Origin: Diphasiastrum complanatum
Lineage: Eukaryota; Streptophyta; Lycopodiopsida; Lycopodiales; Lycopodiaceae
Length of the DNA stretch: 37,260 bases
NCBI GenBank assembly: GCA_029204225.1
Contig: MU835678.1
Location: forward strand, 1 to 37,260
Reading direction: 5' to 3'
This document shows positions 18,955 through 29,400 of the stretch, in pieces (the first letter of the stretch is position 1; each line of letters starts with the position of its first letter). A program made the position numbers and the translations under genes. The notes beneath the pieces were generated by a model. It saw only the letters and a program-made list of their open reading frames with translations. It ran no database searches and had not been told where the DNA came from.

Positions 18955-20148
18955 TCACACCCGCTCTCTCTTTTGCTGATACTGTTGCTGAAGGCATTCT
19001 TCCCTTGTTTGTGGAGGACTTTGTGTCTGATGTTGACTTGGTGCTTGATCGTGATTCTTTCTCTCGTGCCTTCCATCGTAGTCCTCGTCTTGTTGTTTGT
19101 TCAACTCTTTCAGGTCTGCTATTTTATCGCCTCTAAACACGTTCCTTCTTCTTTTGCACGTCTTTTGTCTGCGTCTCGTTTGATCGCCATGACTAAAGCC
19201 TCGGGTGGCGTCCGTCCCATCGCTATTGGCGAAGTCCTCCTCCGTCTTGTTAGTCGCTCTATCTATTTTCAGCTTCAATAGATTTTCGCCTCTTTTCTTT
19301 CCCCTCATCAGTTTGGCGTCTCTACTCCTGGCGGTTGTGAAGCTATCATTCATAGTTTGCGTGCCACCCTTGATCTCCATCCTGACTGGGTTGTTCTCCA
19401 AGTGGATGTTTCCAATACTTTTAACTCTGTTTCTAGAGCTGCGTTCTTTCAGGAGCTGCGCGCGGCTGGTGGTGAGTTGGCTCAACTTATCCCTTTTGTG
19501 CGGTTGTTCTATGCTATTGAGACTCCTCTCTTTTACAGTCACCATGTGCGCTCTAGGGATCTTTCTACGATCCAGTCTGCAGCAGGTACTCGTCAAGGTG
19601 ATCCTTTGAGTGGTCCTCTTTTCGCTCTGGCTCATTTCCGTGCACTTCGAGCTTCTGCAGAGGCCTTTCCCTCCTGCTTATTTTCTTCGACTACTGATGA
19701 CACTCATATTGTTGGTCCTGCTCCTACGGGGCTCCTCGCATTTCATCATTTCTCTGAGCAACTAGCTTCTCTTGGTTTGTCTATTCAACCTTGCAAGTGT
19801 TCAACGCGGTCTCTAGCAAGTCTTCCCCGGGACTTTGGTCCTCCTCAAGGTTTCCTTGCTCCTTCGGATGGCATTCGCATTATGGGTGTTCCTTTTGGGT
19901 CTGCTTCCTTCTGCTCTTTTTTTTTTGGTGAGGCTCTCCAGGAGGATGTTGCTCATTCAGATCTGTTTCCCCGGTTGGTCGACACTCATGTCGCGTTTGG
20001 CATCTTGACGTCTTGCTTTATCCAGCGTACTTCTTATCTGCTGCGGACTTTCCCCCCTACTCGGGACTTTTTGCATCTTCTCTCTTCCTTTGACAACTCT
20101 ATTATAGTTGACAAATCTCATGTGGATGAGCTAAGTGTTGGGTTCTGA
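18955..20148 (+). pseudogene. Non-LTR-type reverse transcriptase remnant
   Basis: Two open pieces (to 19281 and 19357-20148, same frame) are separated by a TAG at 19279-19281. Order: MTKASGGVRPIAIGEVLLRL (fingers), VLQVDVSNTFNSVSR (motif A with catalytic Asp), GTRQGDPLSGPLFAL (motif B) and STTDDTHIVG (motif C, Asp-Asp at 19696-19701). A frameshift near 19110 separates an upstream part (PLFVEDFVSDVD) from the rest. The motif spacing fits a reverse transcriptase unlike the LTR-element enzymes around it. The Phe/Tyr normally two residues before the Asp pair is Thr. No endonuclease or poly-A end was found, and the lineage is uncertain. Confidence 0.75.
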
Positions 20149-20162
20149 TAGTTTGTTTGTTG

Positions 20163-20228
20163 GCTTTGATACCACTTGTTGGGGTAGTACATGCTTTAGA
20201 GATTAATTATTTGTCAGCTCTGATACCA
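20163..20228 (-). other. Two tRNA-Met primer-site motifs 54 bp apart (minus strand)
   Basis: On the minus strand TGGTATCAGAGC lies at 20217-20228, directly after the LTR, and a mutated copy TGGTATCAAAGC lies at 20163-20174. An ATGCTTTAG(A/G)GAT motif next to each suggests a small duplication spanning the LTR end and the primer site. Confidence 0.7.
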
Positions 20229-20232
20229 CTCA

Positions 20233-21194
<962 letters not shown>

Positions 21195-21205
21195 CTCCCC
21201 CTTAA
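21195..21205 (-). other. Polypurine tract before copia LTR
   Basis: TTAAGGGGGAG on the minus strand directly precedes the LTR start TGATGG. Confidence 0.7.
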
Positions 21206-21888
21206 GCTTAACTCTTAGGATCCTGAATGAAATTTAATAAGGTTGCATAAGACAACATGCTTTTCCCTTGAAAGAGGCTTTTGTCAAAATATCAGCCAGC
21301 ATACTATCAGTATGACAGTAACTTGATTTGAGATCTTTGTTCAAAACTTTCTCTCTGAGAAAATGAAATCGAACTTCAAGGTGTTTAGTTCTAGAGTGAG
21401 TTCATGGATTCAGAGATAGAGAAATGCAGCTCTGATTGTCACAATAGAGTATAGTTGGTCTGAATTGAAGGAACTTCAGATCTTGGAGCAATATTTTGAG
21501 CCAGATAATCTCCTTTATTGTAGAGGTGGCTGTGATGTATCTGGACTATGTGGAAGATAAAAAAATGCATTTATGCTTTCGACTATTCCATGAGATGGGT
21601 CCTCCTGCTAGGAAGCATACGTAGCTAGAAGTGGATTTTCGTATGTCCACGTCTCCAGCCCAGTCATAGTTGGAATAAACATTAAGAGTTAGAGCATCCT
21701 ACGTATTTCCATTATAGCACAGAGCATAGTGCTTCATGGCTTGAATGTTTTTTAATGCTCTCAATAGATCTTTCCAGTGAGGTAGGTCGGGATTCCTCAT
21801 ATATTGTGACAATGTGCTGATTGTGTAGGCAAGATTGAGGCGAGTGCAGACCATGGCATACATGATTGATCTGACTATCGACTAATAG
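21206..21888 (-). pseudogene. pol: Copia reverse transcriptase end and RNase H
   Basis: On the minus strand it reads SIMYAMVCTRLNLAYTIS, then LSQYMRNPDLPHWKDLLRAL, SNYDWAGDVDIRKSTSSYVCF and GGPISWNSRKHK. This is the standard end of copia Pol just before the polypurine tract. The upstream part is cut at about 21885, where a plus-strand copia fragment begins. Several stops are present (for example one in the YNGNT-DALTL segment). Confidence 0.85.
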
Positions 21889-21895
21889 GAGTATT

Positions 21896-22183
21896 TGTTG
21901 GATTTATCTCCTCTACTCTCCTAAAATCCCAAATTAATCTAGTTCCGTTCATTGCTGCATATTTGCTTGCATTATCGCGCAGCTCAACTACTGAAGACGA
22001 GCAAGAGAAGAAGACCGACATATTGGAGTTGGACGAACTATCGGGTAGACCCAACCTAGTTGACATATCAGGGAAGCCCGACTTAGCCGATAGGATAAAT
22101 ATTTTCTTGTTCTGTAATTTCGCACTAGATTTTCATACTTTAAGTCACTGATAGTCACTACTATCATCTAGACTACTCTTCCA
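21896..22183 (+). other. Possible LTR remnant and leader of plus-strand copia element
   Basis: TGTTGGATTTATCTCC at 21896 resembles a copia LTR start, and gag begins at 22184. No primer site was found between them, so an internal deletion is likely. Small ORFs here overlap both strands and are not convincing. Confidence 0.4.
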
Positions 22184-23780
22184 CATGGATTCCCAAGGGA
22201 AAGCCAGTCCTATCATGGACAAGCTTGATGGAGCCAATTACCATTTGTGAAAATTTAAGATGAAAACTGTGCTATAGGTGAAGAGGCAAGACCCAAAGCT
22301 GACAAAGGTGAAGGTACAATAAGATTAAGCTTTGCTAATGATCAAAGTAAACTACTTTCAAATGTCCTTCATGTACCAAATCTGTGAACAAATCTGCTCT
22401 CTGTTAGTAGAATTACAGATCTAGGACATAAAGTAGAATTTGAATCTGGTCAGTGTAAAGTGATCGATAGGACATGCAAGATCCTAGCACTTGGAAAGAG
22501 ACATGGATACTTGTACAAATTAAGTCATTGTTTTTCTGCCTCTAGTCAAGCACTTAGTACTTCTATTCAGATAAATAAAAGTTTACTTTGGCATTATAGA
22601 CTTGGTCATTTGAATCATGCTTTTGTACAGCAAAAGTCTAAGCAATCCATTGTTCTTGATCTCGACTATCCTAATAAGAAAGTCGAATTACCTGTCTGTC
22701 AAGACTATGTAGTCGATAAACAGACCAGGCAACCTTTTAGATCAAGCCATCGGCATATTGCTAGAGGATTAATAGATGTTGTACATACAGATATATGTGG
22801 CCCAATGCAGAATCCTTCACAGAAGGATGCAAAGTATTTTATAACTTTTATTGATGAATTTTTCATAAGAACTATGGTATATTTAATTAAGAAGAAATCA
22901 GAAGCTTTCAATTGCTTCAAAATCTTCAACGAGCATGCAGAGAAAGAGACTGGTAAGACAATCAAAAAAAGGTCAGACAATGGTGGAGAGTACATCTCTA
23001 CTGAATTCAAGGAGTACTACCAGAGCCAAGGCATTGAACAACAGTTTATCACTCCTTATTTGCCTCAATCCAATGGCTTAGACGAGAGGAAGAATCGTAC
23101 CCTGGTCGAGTCAGCCAAATGTATGTTGTCACACTCATCTTTATCGAAGAGCTTCTGGGCTGAAGTTGTTTCCACTGCAGCTTACATCCAGAACAGATGT
23201 TCGCGACACCCCACGAGGTGTGGACAAGCTCAAAGCCTTCATTGGAGAACCTACAAATATTCGGATGTATCACCTACGTGCAGATCCCGAAGGAGACAAG
23301 GAGGAAATTTGACTTCCAAGGCCTTGAGACAACCTTTATCGGATACACTTCATCTGACAACACTTACAAACTGCATGACCCCGATACCCAACAGATCCTA
23401 TTCAGCTGAGATATAGTCTTTATCGAGGATCAGTTTATCAATTTCAAAGGCAAAGACATGGTTCCAAATGACCCTTCAACGCCTTTCATTGACATGACTA
23501 TTCGAGCCACTGGCTCAAGCTTGCTTATGGTTGATCCACTACATGACAGCGAGTTAGACGAAGATCCTGCTGATACTCAATAACTACAAACTTGAGGATT
23601 GAATCATCATCCGACACTTCCTCTAAGAAGATCAAGCTAAGTGCGCACACAGCCCACAAGGTATACTCCTGAGTCTGCTTGTCTTTTAATGCAGGAACCA
23701 ACATCAATTGTTGAGGCACTTAGCCAACCAGACTCTAATCTTTGGAGAGAAGAAGTATATTGTTCACTGATCAATCTTGC
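22184..23780 (+). pseudogene. gag-pol: Plus-strand copia element: gag start, protease end, integrase
   Basis: Gag begins MDSQGKASPIMDKLDGANYHL at 22184, then a TGA. Within about 110 bp it jumps to the end of protease (LSNVLHVPNL, LLSVSRITDLGH), so most of Gag and the protease active site are deleted. Integrase follows: LLWHYRLGHLNH, DICGP (Asp 22790-22792), RSDNGGEY (Asp near 22975) and DERKNRTL (Glu 23084-23086). The second zinc-finger Cys is Tyr (CQDY, 22697-22708). A frameshift near 23200 leads to the FGCITYVQIP and FIGYTSSDNTYKLHDP region. Similarity ends at a reverse-transcriptase start (SNLWREEVY) near 23740. The element is a dead fragment. Confidence 0.88.
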
Positions 23781-23958
23781 ATTATCACAATACCTCATCC
23801 TGTAGGGTGTGTGGTGAAGTTCACACGTGCTAAAAACTTCACAAGGGGCAAATCAGAAGAAGAGGATACTTGAGAAAAGGAGGCTGATCTCCAGAAGAAT
23901 TTTCCAAATTTTTTCCTACAAGGAAAAATTCAAGTTTAGGGAAAAGTCATGTTACAAG
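23781..23958. other. Junction between copia fragment and LTR-like segment
   Basis: Short stretch without a recognisable gene; it ends GTTACAAG before the LTR-like start. Confidence 0.3.
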
Positions 23959-23975
23959 TGTTGGGGGCTAAATGG

Positions 23976-24188
23976 CAAGTTACCCTTGGATAAGGGGTAC
24001 CTTTAGGATTAACGATAGGTGTCTTTGGATAAGGGCAGACAAGTGACTATACCTTGGTTGGAGGTATGGAATCAAGTTACCCTCATATAAGGGGTATTCT
24101 TAGGATTAAGGGTATGTGCCTTTAGATTAAGGTACTGGTGTCCTTGGATAGGGGCAGGTAGGTGTCTATGCCTTGGTCGGAGGTATGG
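23976..24188 (+). repeat. Tandem subrepeats of about 95-115 bp
   Basis: Two copies run from CAAGTTACCCT...TAAGGGGTA to CCTTGGT(T/C)GGAGGTATGG, the second with about 20 extra bases. They resemble enhancer-like U3 repeats of LTRs. Confidence 0.75.
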
Positions 24189-24413
24189 AACTATTATGTA
24201 CCCATAAGGGTACGCAACAGGAAACTTGAGGTGACGGTCTCAGTTATGGGACAGAACGTTGATATGGAGCTATAGGTCTTTTGGGTGCCACATGTCAATG
24301 TCTCATTGGCATGCGATGACTTGTTGTTATGGACCCACGTCAGTGTGCACAACTGTCGCGTGTCGTTATTCATGCATGATTCCTATGGAGGGAGATGACC
24401 CACCTGGACTATG

Positions 24414-24420
24414 TATATAG
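24414..24420 (+). promoter_or_regulatory. Candidate TATA box in LTR-like segment
   Basis: TATATAG within CTATGTATATAGAAGTGG, about 450 bp after the presumed LTR start and about 25 bp before a likely transcript start. Confidence 0.45.
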
Positions 24421-24815
24421 AAGTGGATCTCCATGAGCTAGGTATTCATTCTCTCCTGGAGAATGAAGAGCTCTTCCACTGGTGGTCAGGTCAGGACGAG
24501 TATCTAGGCCTCAGGATGTAGGTAGGTGAGGGTCGAGGGTAAGGCATGGTGGTATGGGACACCATGGCTTACATGAGATCCGAGCTTGCTTGATGGTGGT
24601 CTGTAGCTTCAGTGCACGGGGGTTAGGTGGCAGTACCTCTATGTGGTTGGATCCACCTTTACTGCTTGTTCTCTATTCTCAAAGGTGAGTTTTCTTGTTT
24701 CCTAGTTGTGAACCACTTGCATGACTCTCAGTCAAGGTCTTTCCAGTAAAACTCGATAGGCGGAAGGAGACTCTAGAATTTTCTATGGTTGGTGGGATTG
24801 CCACCACAAAATAAA

Positions 24816-25264
24816 CTACTTATTATATACGAGGGGTGATGTCATTATTTGTATAGACCTTGTTGGTGATTGGGACCTGGATCTAGCAGCAAGTGATTTC
24901 ACTTGTGGTGATTGTGCCTGCCGAGTATCCATCAGCTGTAGCTGTTGTGAGGAGGTGGCAGGTGATGTCCTTTTGGTCTTGGCTCGTCGCGTCTGCAATC
25001 TGCCTTCCTCTTCATCATCGTTGTCCTCACTGTTGCTACAGGACACAGCTTCATAACCAGCCATCCTTTCTTGTGACCTTTCTTCTTTGCTTCTTCGTTG
25101 CTTGTAAGACCGGATGTCTCTCCTGACGCTTCTTTGTCATGAGCTCCTGTGATGCTGCAGCAACTTGTCTGAAGGTGTGACTAACAGAGAGGCTATGGCA
25201 GCTTTGTATCCTCGGCTAGCAGCAGCAACATCCCGTGCAACGCATTCTTTAAGTCCAATTAGGT
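24816..25264 (-). CDS. Unrecognised low-complexity ORF region
   Basis: The ORF at 24816-25064 encodes 82 residues with an acidic cluster (SEDNDDEEEGR), then basic, Ser/Gln-rich sequence resembling a disordered nuclear tail. Just upstream, in a shifted frame, lies ELDLIGLKECVARDVAAASRGY, which looks like structured protein. It may be the C-terminal part of the ORF at 25265-25620 after a frameshift near 25275. No family is recognised. It is likely a retroelement-associated protein, but this is a guess from position. Confidence 0.35.
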
Positions 25265-25620
25265 CTAGCTCTTGACTATATCAAAGAATATATAGCCCAA
25301 AGTTACAACCGAGGCTCTTTTCTTCAATGCACTTATCAAGCTTCTGGAAATGATGTCGGCCCAGTTACACATGTTTTGTTGGCCCTCATATGATTCACCC
25401 AATATGGCAAAGATCTGCAGAGGAATCCTCATTAGATGTGCCTTCTTCAGTATGTATACTTTTGTCAAGTACGCACAAGCAGCTGCTAGTTCCTTGCATT
25501 TGATGGGTTCCAACAAAATACCATATTTATTCTTCCATTTGTCTACACTGGTGTCATGGAACTTTGCATACGGTTGCCACAACATTAGGTATTCCAGAGG
25601 GTAAATCCAAAATGGATAAC
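25265..25620 (-). pseudogene. Unrecognised protein fragment adjoining a reverse transcriptase
   Basis: The minus-strand frame opens with YPFWIYPLEYLMLWQPYAKF and continues through WKNKYGILLEPIKCKELAAAC and MRIPLQIFAILGESYEGQQN to a stop at 25265. Balanced composition and predicted helices suggest real coding rather than a shadow. The FWIYPL phrase is one I associate with the reverse transcriptase family just upstream, so this may be its continuation or a fusion. The ATG at 25585 need not be the true start. Confidence 0.45.
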
Positions 25621-25949
25621 TTTCTAATCAGGTTTATTTTTTTATCCAAAAATTGTAGGACCAAATGATTATTAATAAAACATACATCATCAATGTATCA
25701 AAAGGTGTACTTAAAATTTCTCATATATTCGAGAGCCCCAAGCTTGGCGAGTCTTTTGATAAAATACATCTCATAATAATTTAGATACCAGTTACACCAT
25801 ACCGGAGAGCATGAGAAACCCATAGGTATACCACAAATTTGTCTCCATGCTTTGTTGCCTAGTCCAACAATACAATTATCTATCAGGAATTCACTCCATT
25901 CACATAATTTATCCTTATCAAAAGTTTTCCATTCATTGGACTTCTTCAA
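25621..25949 (-). pseudogene. Unusual reverse transcriptase palm domain
   Basis: On the minus strand it reads EWSEFLIDNCIVGLGNKAWRQ, then ICGIPMGFSCSPVWCN (motif B), then a Tyr/Leu-rich helix and, after a TGA likely replacing Arg, YIDDVCFINN (motif C, Asp-Asp) near 25685-25697. The GIPMGFSCSP and WCN signature is unlike gypsy, copia or the nearby non-LTR enzyme. It resembles a family of reverse transcriptases I recall from diverse plants and algae, whose placement (Penelope-like or separate) I cannot settle. The upstream catalytic motif A was not found in readable frame. Confidence 0.65.
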
Positions 25950-26638
25950 TTTCCAAGTTCACTTGAATAATCCTTTTCCAGTTCAAGATACGGGCCTGGT
26001 GCAAGTTTATCCTATTGAACCCAGTTTCAAAATGGACTGTAGTCCTAGCCCAGGTTTGCTCAGAAGGACATCTAGAAGGCTCAAACTTATTTATTCTGAC
26101 AATAGAAGCAAAAGCAATAGGAGTCAAAAGAAGGGTTTTTATGTAGGGCAACAATTTGCAAGTCTGAATCTCGACATTAGTAATATGGGCAAGTGTAGTC
26201 CAGAGCTCAATATAAATGGGGGCCAGAAAGTTAATAGTAGAAAAATTCCATAGTTTGAAAGTCATCTTAGTAGCTTTTAACTCAATGGTGCAGACAAGAA
26301 CTAGAGCTTCCAAAAGGACTCTTCAATTTTTCACCATTGTGATCAATAAATATTGAATTAGCTCCTTCTAAAGACTTATGTTGGAACATTTCATTTTAAT
26401 GTATTTCATTATTCTACGGGTTCATCTCGAATACGAATGTAAAGCATTAAATCATAGTATTTGTCCATAGGTATATTTTGACTACAGAATCAACATACTA
26501 ATATGCCTTTTGGTCTACATTTATACCCACATGGTCGTTCTCACCATATTTGCAAATAATGGATGAATCACTATTATACCTTGATAATAATTAAAAAATT
26601 CTTAACCTATTACATGCATTCTTATATGTTTCAAATGA
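25950..26638. other. AT-rich stretch, possible degraded reverse-transcriptase N-terminus
   Basis: Minus-strand ORF 25933-26313 gives a plausible-looking but unmatched protein in a frame other than that of the palm domain. In the palm frame there are many stops. 26314-26638 shows no feature. Confidence 0.25.
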
Positions 26639-26890
26639 TCATGGAATTATAGGCCATTTAAATAATGATATTTTTGATGGGCTCGTAGATGCACGTAAAG
26701 TTAATTGTTTGTGGATCAAAAGAAATTCAAGATAAGCAATATATAAAATGTGATTATCAAATTGTTCATAACAATTTTTATACATGAATGTTTCTTGCCC
26801 ATACACAAGATTGATCAGAAAACTGCATTGTCCTACTATTGATTTCTTTTGCTTTTTAAAAACAAATGATATACATTTTTGTCCTAACAT
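26639..26890 (-). pseudogene. Hypothetical ORF downstream of gypsy protease remnant
   Basis: 83 residues rich in Phe, Lys and Tyr (CISFVFKKQKKSIVGQC). It lies where a gypsy protease-reverse transcriptase linker would follow the protease at 26905-27201. No motif is recognised. Confidence 0.25.
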
Positions 26891-26904
26891 AGGCTTAGTG
26901 GGGA

Positions 26905-27775
26905 CTACTCCAACAAAAATACATTCTCCAGCCTATGTTGGGAAAATACATTTTGTTCACTTTCATTTGTAGAAGAAATATCAGATTCTACCCCAGATTT
27001 TCTAGTTAAACTAGAACTAGTAGTCATTTGTACTTTGATGATTTTTCCTATTTTTGTTCTTATTTTCAAAGTATCTTTTTTCCAATCATGAGATACTTTA
27101 GATTGTTTAAGCCATGGCCTTCCTAGGAGAAGTGCATCTATCATGGGATTAAGGGGATTTGTAGTAATATTATGAGAATGAAGTTCATAAGGAATTTTCA
27201 TTGTGAGGGATTTATAAAGAGCTTTTCTACGTTTTGTGATATTTGTATAAATTAAGCAAAAGACATGTTAGGTATCATAGAACCTATATCTTTAATCATA
27301 TCATAGTATTCCACTTCTTTTTTATACTCCTAACACCTTTTTACCCTTGTTTTTTGGATGGTTTATCACTGGATGTAGTGGCTTTTGAAATACCATGAAA
27401 GATGAATCTCTTTCTATTTTGTTCATTGCTTCCTCCTGAACTTCTCTATTTGCCTCCCTACTAGGATACATTGTTTTGTATATAAGTGGTTTATCCACAT
27501 TCTTTCTTATGTTCTACCATCGGTAATCTCATCGTTTCATCTGTCATAGGGGATATAGGGTTAGCAACAGGTTGTGCTTTGCTAATAGCACCAACCATAA
27601 TATCATTTTTCTGAGGATTAAGAATAGATTTCACTCGAATTAAGTTAGAACTAGAAACTTCGAATTTTCCTTTTTGTTTTACATCCTTTGGACAATTTTT
27701 TGAAAATGTTCTCCACCACAAGAATTCTAGCTTACATACTGCATCCACATTTCGTTTATCCAACGGTACTGTAAC
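26905..27775 (-). pseudogene. gag-pol: Gypsy-like gag-protease remnant
   Basis: On the minus strand 27491-27763 carries a degraded zinc knuckle (CGGEHFSKNCPKD in a shifted frame). Further on, 26905-27201 contains ALLLGRPWLKQSKVSHDW, the C-terminal protease motif of plant gypsy-type elements. The active-site Asp region between them is not readable. The lineage differs from the chromoviruses elsewhere in the window. Confidence 0.6.
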
Positions 27776-28304
27776 TTATGACAATATCATTCTACATTTA
27801 CAAACAACTCTAGGCATCATGCAAAGCATTCCACATCACAATTTACATTGGTGTACAACCCTAACATATCCTTTTAGCATTTGTGAGGTCAAGCATATCT
27901 CATATCGTTATGTTAATCATGATTAACATATCCATTTGTCAAAAACCCTAGTCATAAATTTATGTGAACAAGCATTAATGGTGTTTAATACAAAGTTCTG
28001 CATTGCCTCGTATCTGAATTTGTGGTGAAGAGACTTAGAATTTGCTTCGAACAGGAACACAGATCATGCTACACAGTAACACAGACATAAAACACTTTCC
28101 ACAGCAAGCTCACATAGCAACTATATTTCTCAAAATGAAATTACACTATACATATAGTTCTTCACTCAAACAATCCATGCATGACCCAGGTTGTTGTTGG
28201 TGGGACACGTGTCCCGTCGACTTGCCTCGTGGCGAGGCCAACTGATCCTTATCGACTGATAGGACCTACAATACAATAGCACAATGATTCTACTTTTATT
28301 CTAA
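27776..28304 (-). repeat. Probable 3' LTR of minus-strand copia element
   Basis: It follows the polypurine tract at 28305-28315 on the minus strand, contains no coding sequence and ends where another element's gag remnant begins. No second copy or clear terminal repeat was found, so the left end is approximate. Confidence 0.4.
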
Positions 28305-28315
28305 CTCTCTCCCTT
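28305..28315 (-). other. Polypurine tract of copia element
   Basis: AAGGGAGAGAG on the minus strand lies just after the copia Pol end. Confidence 0.65.
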
Positions 28316-29185
28316 AAAGTAGAGTCTAATTTTTATATAGTCATATACATAGCTTTAAAGTCAATAAACTTTAAGTATAGAAAGGTTTGATCGAAACTTA
28401 TCAAACTTTTCTCCAACAAGTGGCATAATGAAAATATCAAGTAGTTGTTCTTCCGTACTACAATGAACAACATGAATTTCACGACTCAGTAGCCTCTCAC
28501 ATATAAAGTGATACTGAATTTCAATGTGTTTGGTTCTTGCATGGAACACTGGATTATTTGCTAGCTGAATGCCACTCTGACTGTCGCTATGTATAGTTGT
28601 GAGATTTTTCTGCTTCATGCCAACTTCTTCCAAGATTTGTCTCTACTATATAGCTTCATGTGTTGCACTACATATTGCCTTATACTCTACTTCTGTGGTG
28701 GATAGAGCAATCGTACTTTGCTTCTTACTAGACCAGGAAAAGAAACTGCCACAAACCTAGAATACATACTCTGTGGTAGATCTACGATTATTATAGTCAC
28801 CTCCCCAATCCGCATTCACATAGCCACACAATTCAAGTAAATTCTCATGCTTCCCGTAAATCAAGCCATAATCTGAAGTGCCTTTGACATAACGCAAAAT
28901 GCACTTAGCTGCCTTCCAATGTGCTTCCGTAGGTGCTGCCATAAACTGACTTACAATACCAACAGCATAGCATATATCTGGTCTAGTCATGGTAAGGTAA
29001 ATCAAGCTCCCTACTAACTGCCTATACAACGTAGCGTCAAATGACTGTGACTCATCAAACTTAGAAAGCCTTTTACCTGATTCAATAGGAGTATTCACTG
29101 GTTTGCAATTCTGCAACCTGAACCTGTGCAACAACTCTTTGATATACTTCACCTGTGTTAAACCCACTTTGGCCCATCCTAAGGA
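28316..29185 (-). pseudogene. pol: Copia reverse transcriptase end and RNase H
   Basis: On the minus strand it begins GLTQVKYIKELLHRF, NCKPVNTPIE, then LVGSLIYLTMTRPDICYAV, HWKAAKCILRYVKGT, ADWGGDYNNRRSTTEYVF. After a break (stop near 28757) comes SDSQSGIQLANNP and HARTKHIEIQYHFI. This is the C-terminal third of copia Pol up to the polypurine tract. The rest of reverse transcriptase and everything upstream are missing, replaced at about 29185 by gypsy coding sequence on the same strand. Confidence 0.88.
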
Positions 29186-29400
29186 GTTCTTGTAACTGCT
29201 TAGAAATTTCATCCTCTTCCTTGATGCTAACCATGTATGGAAAAAGAGATACAGGTTGGCTACCAGAAAGCAACTCTATCTGATGGTCAACACTCCTTTG
29301 GGAGGTAGGCCATTAGGGAGTTTATCAGGAAAAACATCGCTATAATCTTGCCTAAGTTTGTTAAATATTATTCCTTCAGGTGAGTTAAACACTTAAGGGA
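29186..29400 (-). pseudogene. pol: Gypsy reverse transcriptase N-terminal extension
   Basis: On the minus strand this reads YSDVFPDKLPNGLPP, then HQIELLSGSQPVS and EEDEISKQLQELLRMG. It is the segment that precedes the gypsy reverse-transcriptase fingers. It continues the gag-protease at 29401-30464 after stops and is cut at about 29185 by a copia sequence. Confidence 0.75.

Larger units (their letters stand above)
23959..24800 (+). repeat. LTR-like segment
   Basis: It begins TGTTGGGGGCTAAATGG, a common start for plant gypsy LTRs. It contains U3-type subrepeats (23976-24069 and 24073-24188), a TATATAG box at 24414-24420 and a following region resembling R/U5. No coding, primer site or second copy was found, so it may be a solo or truncated LTR. 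The right end is a guess. Confidence 0.45.

Noticed and set aside
18955-19635. Long Arg/Lys-rich minus-strand ORF
   Set aside because: Antisense of the reverse-transcriptase coding at 18955-20148; composition is an artefact of that overlap.
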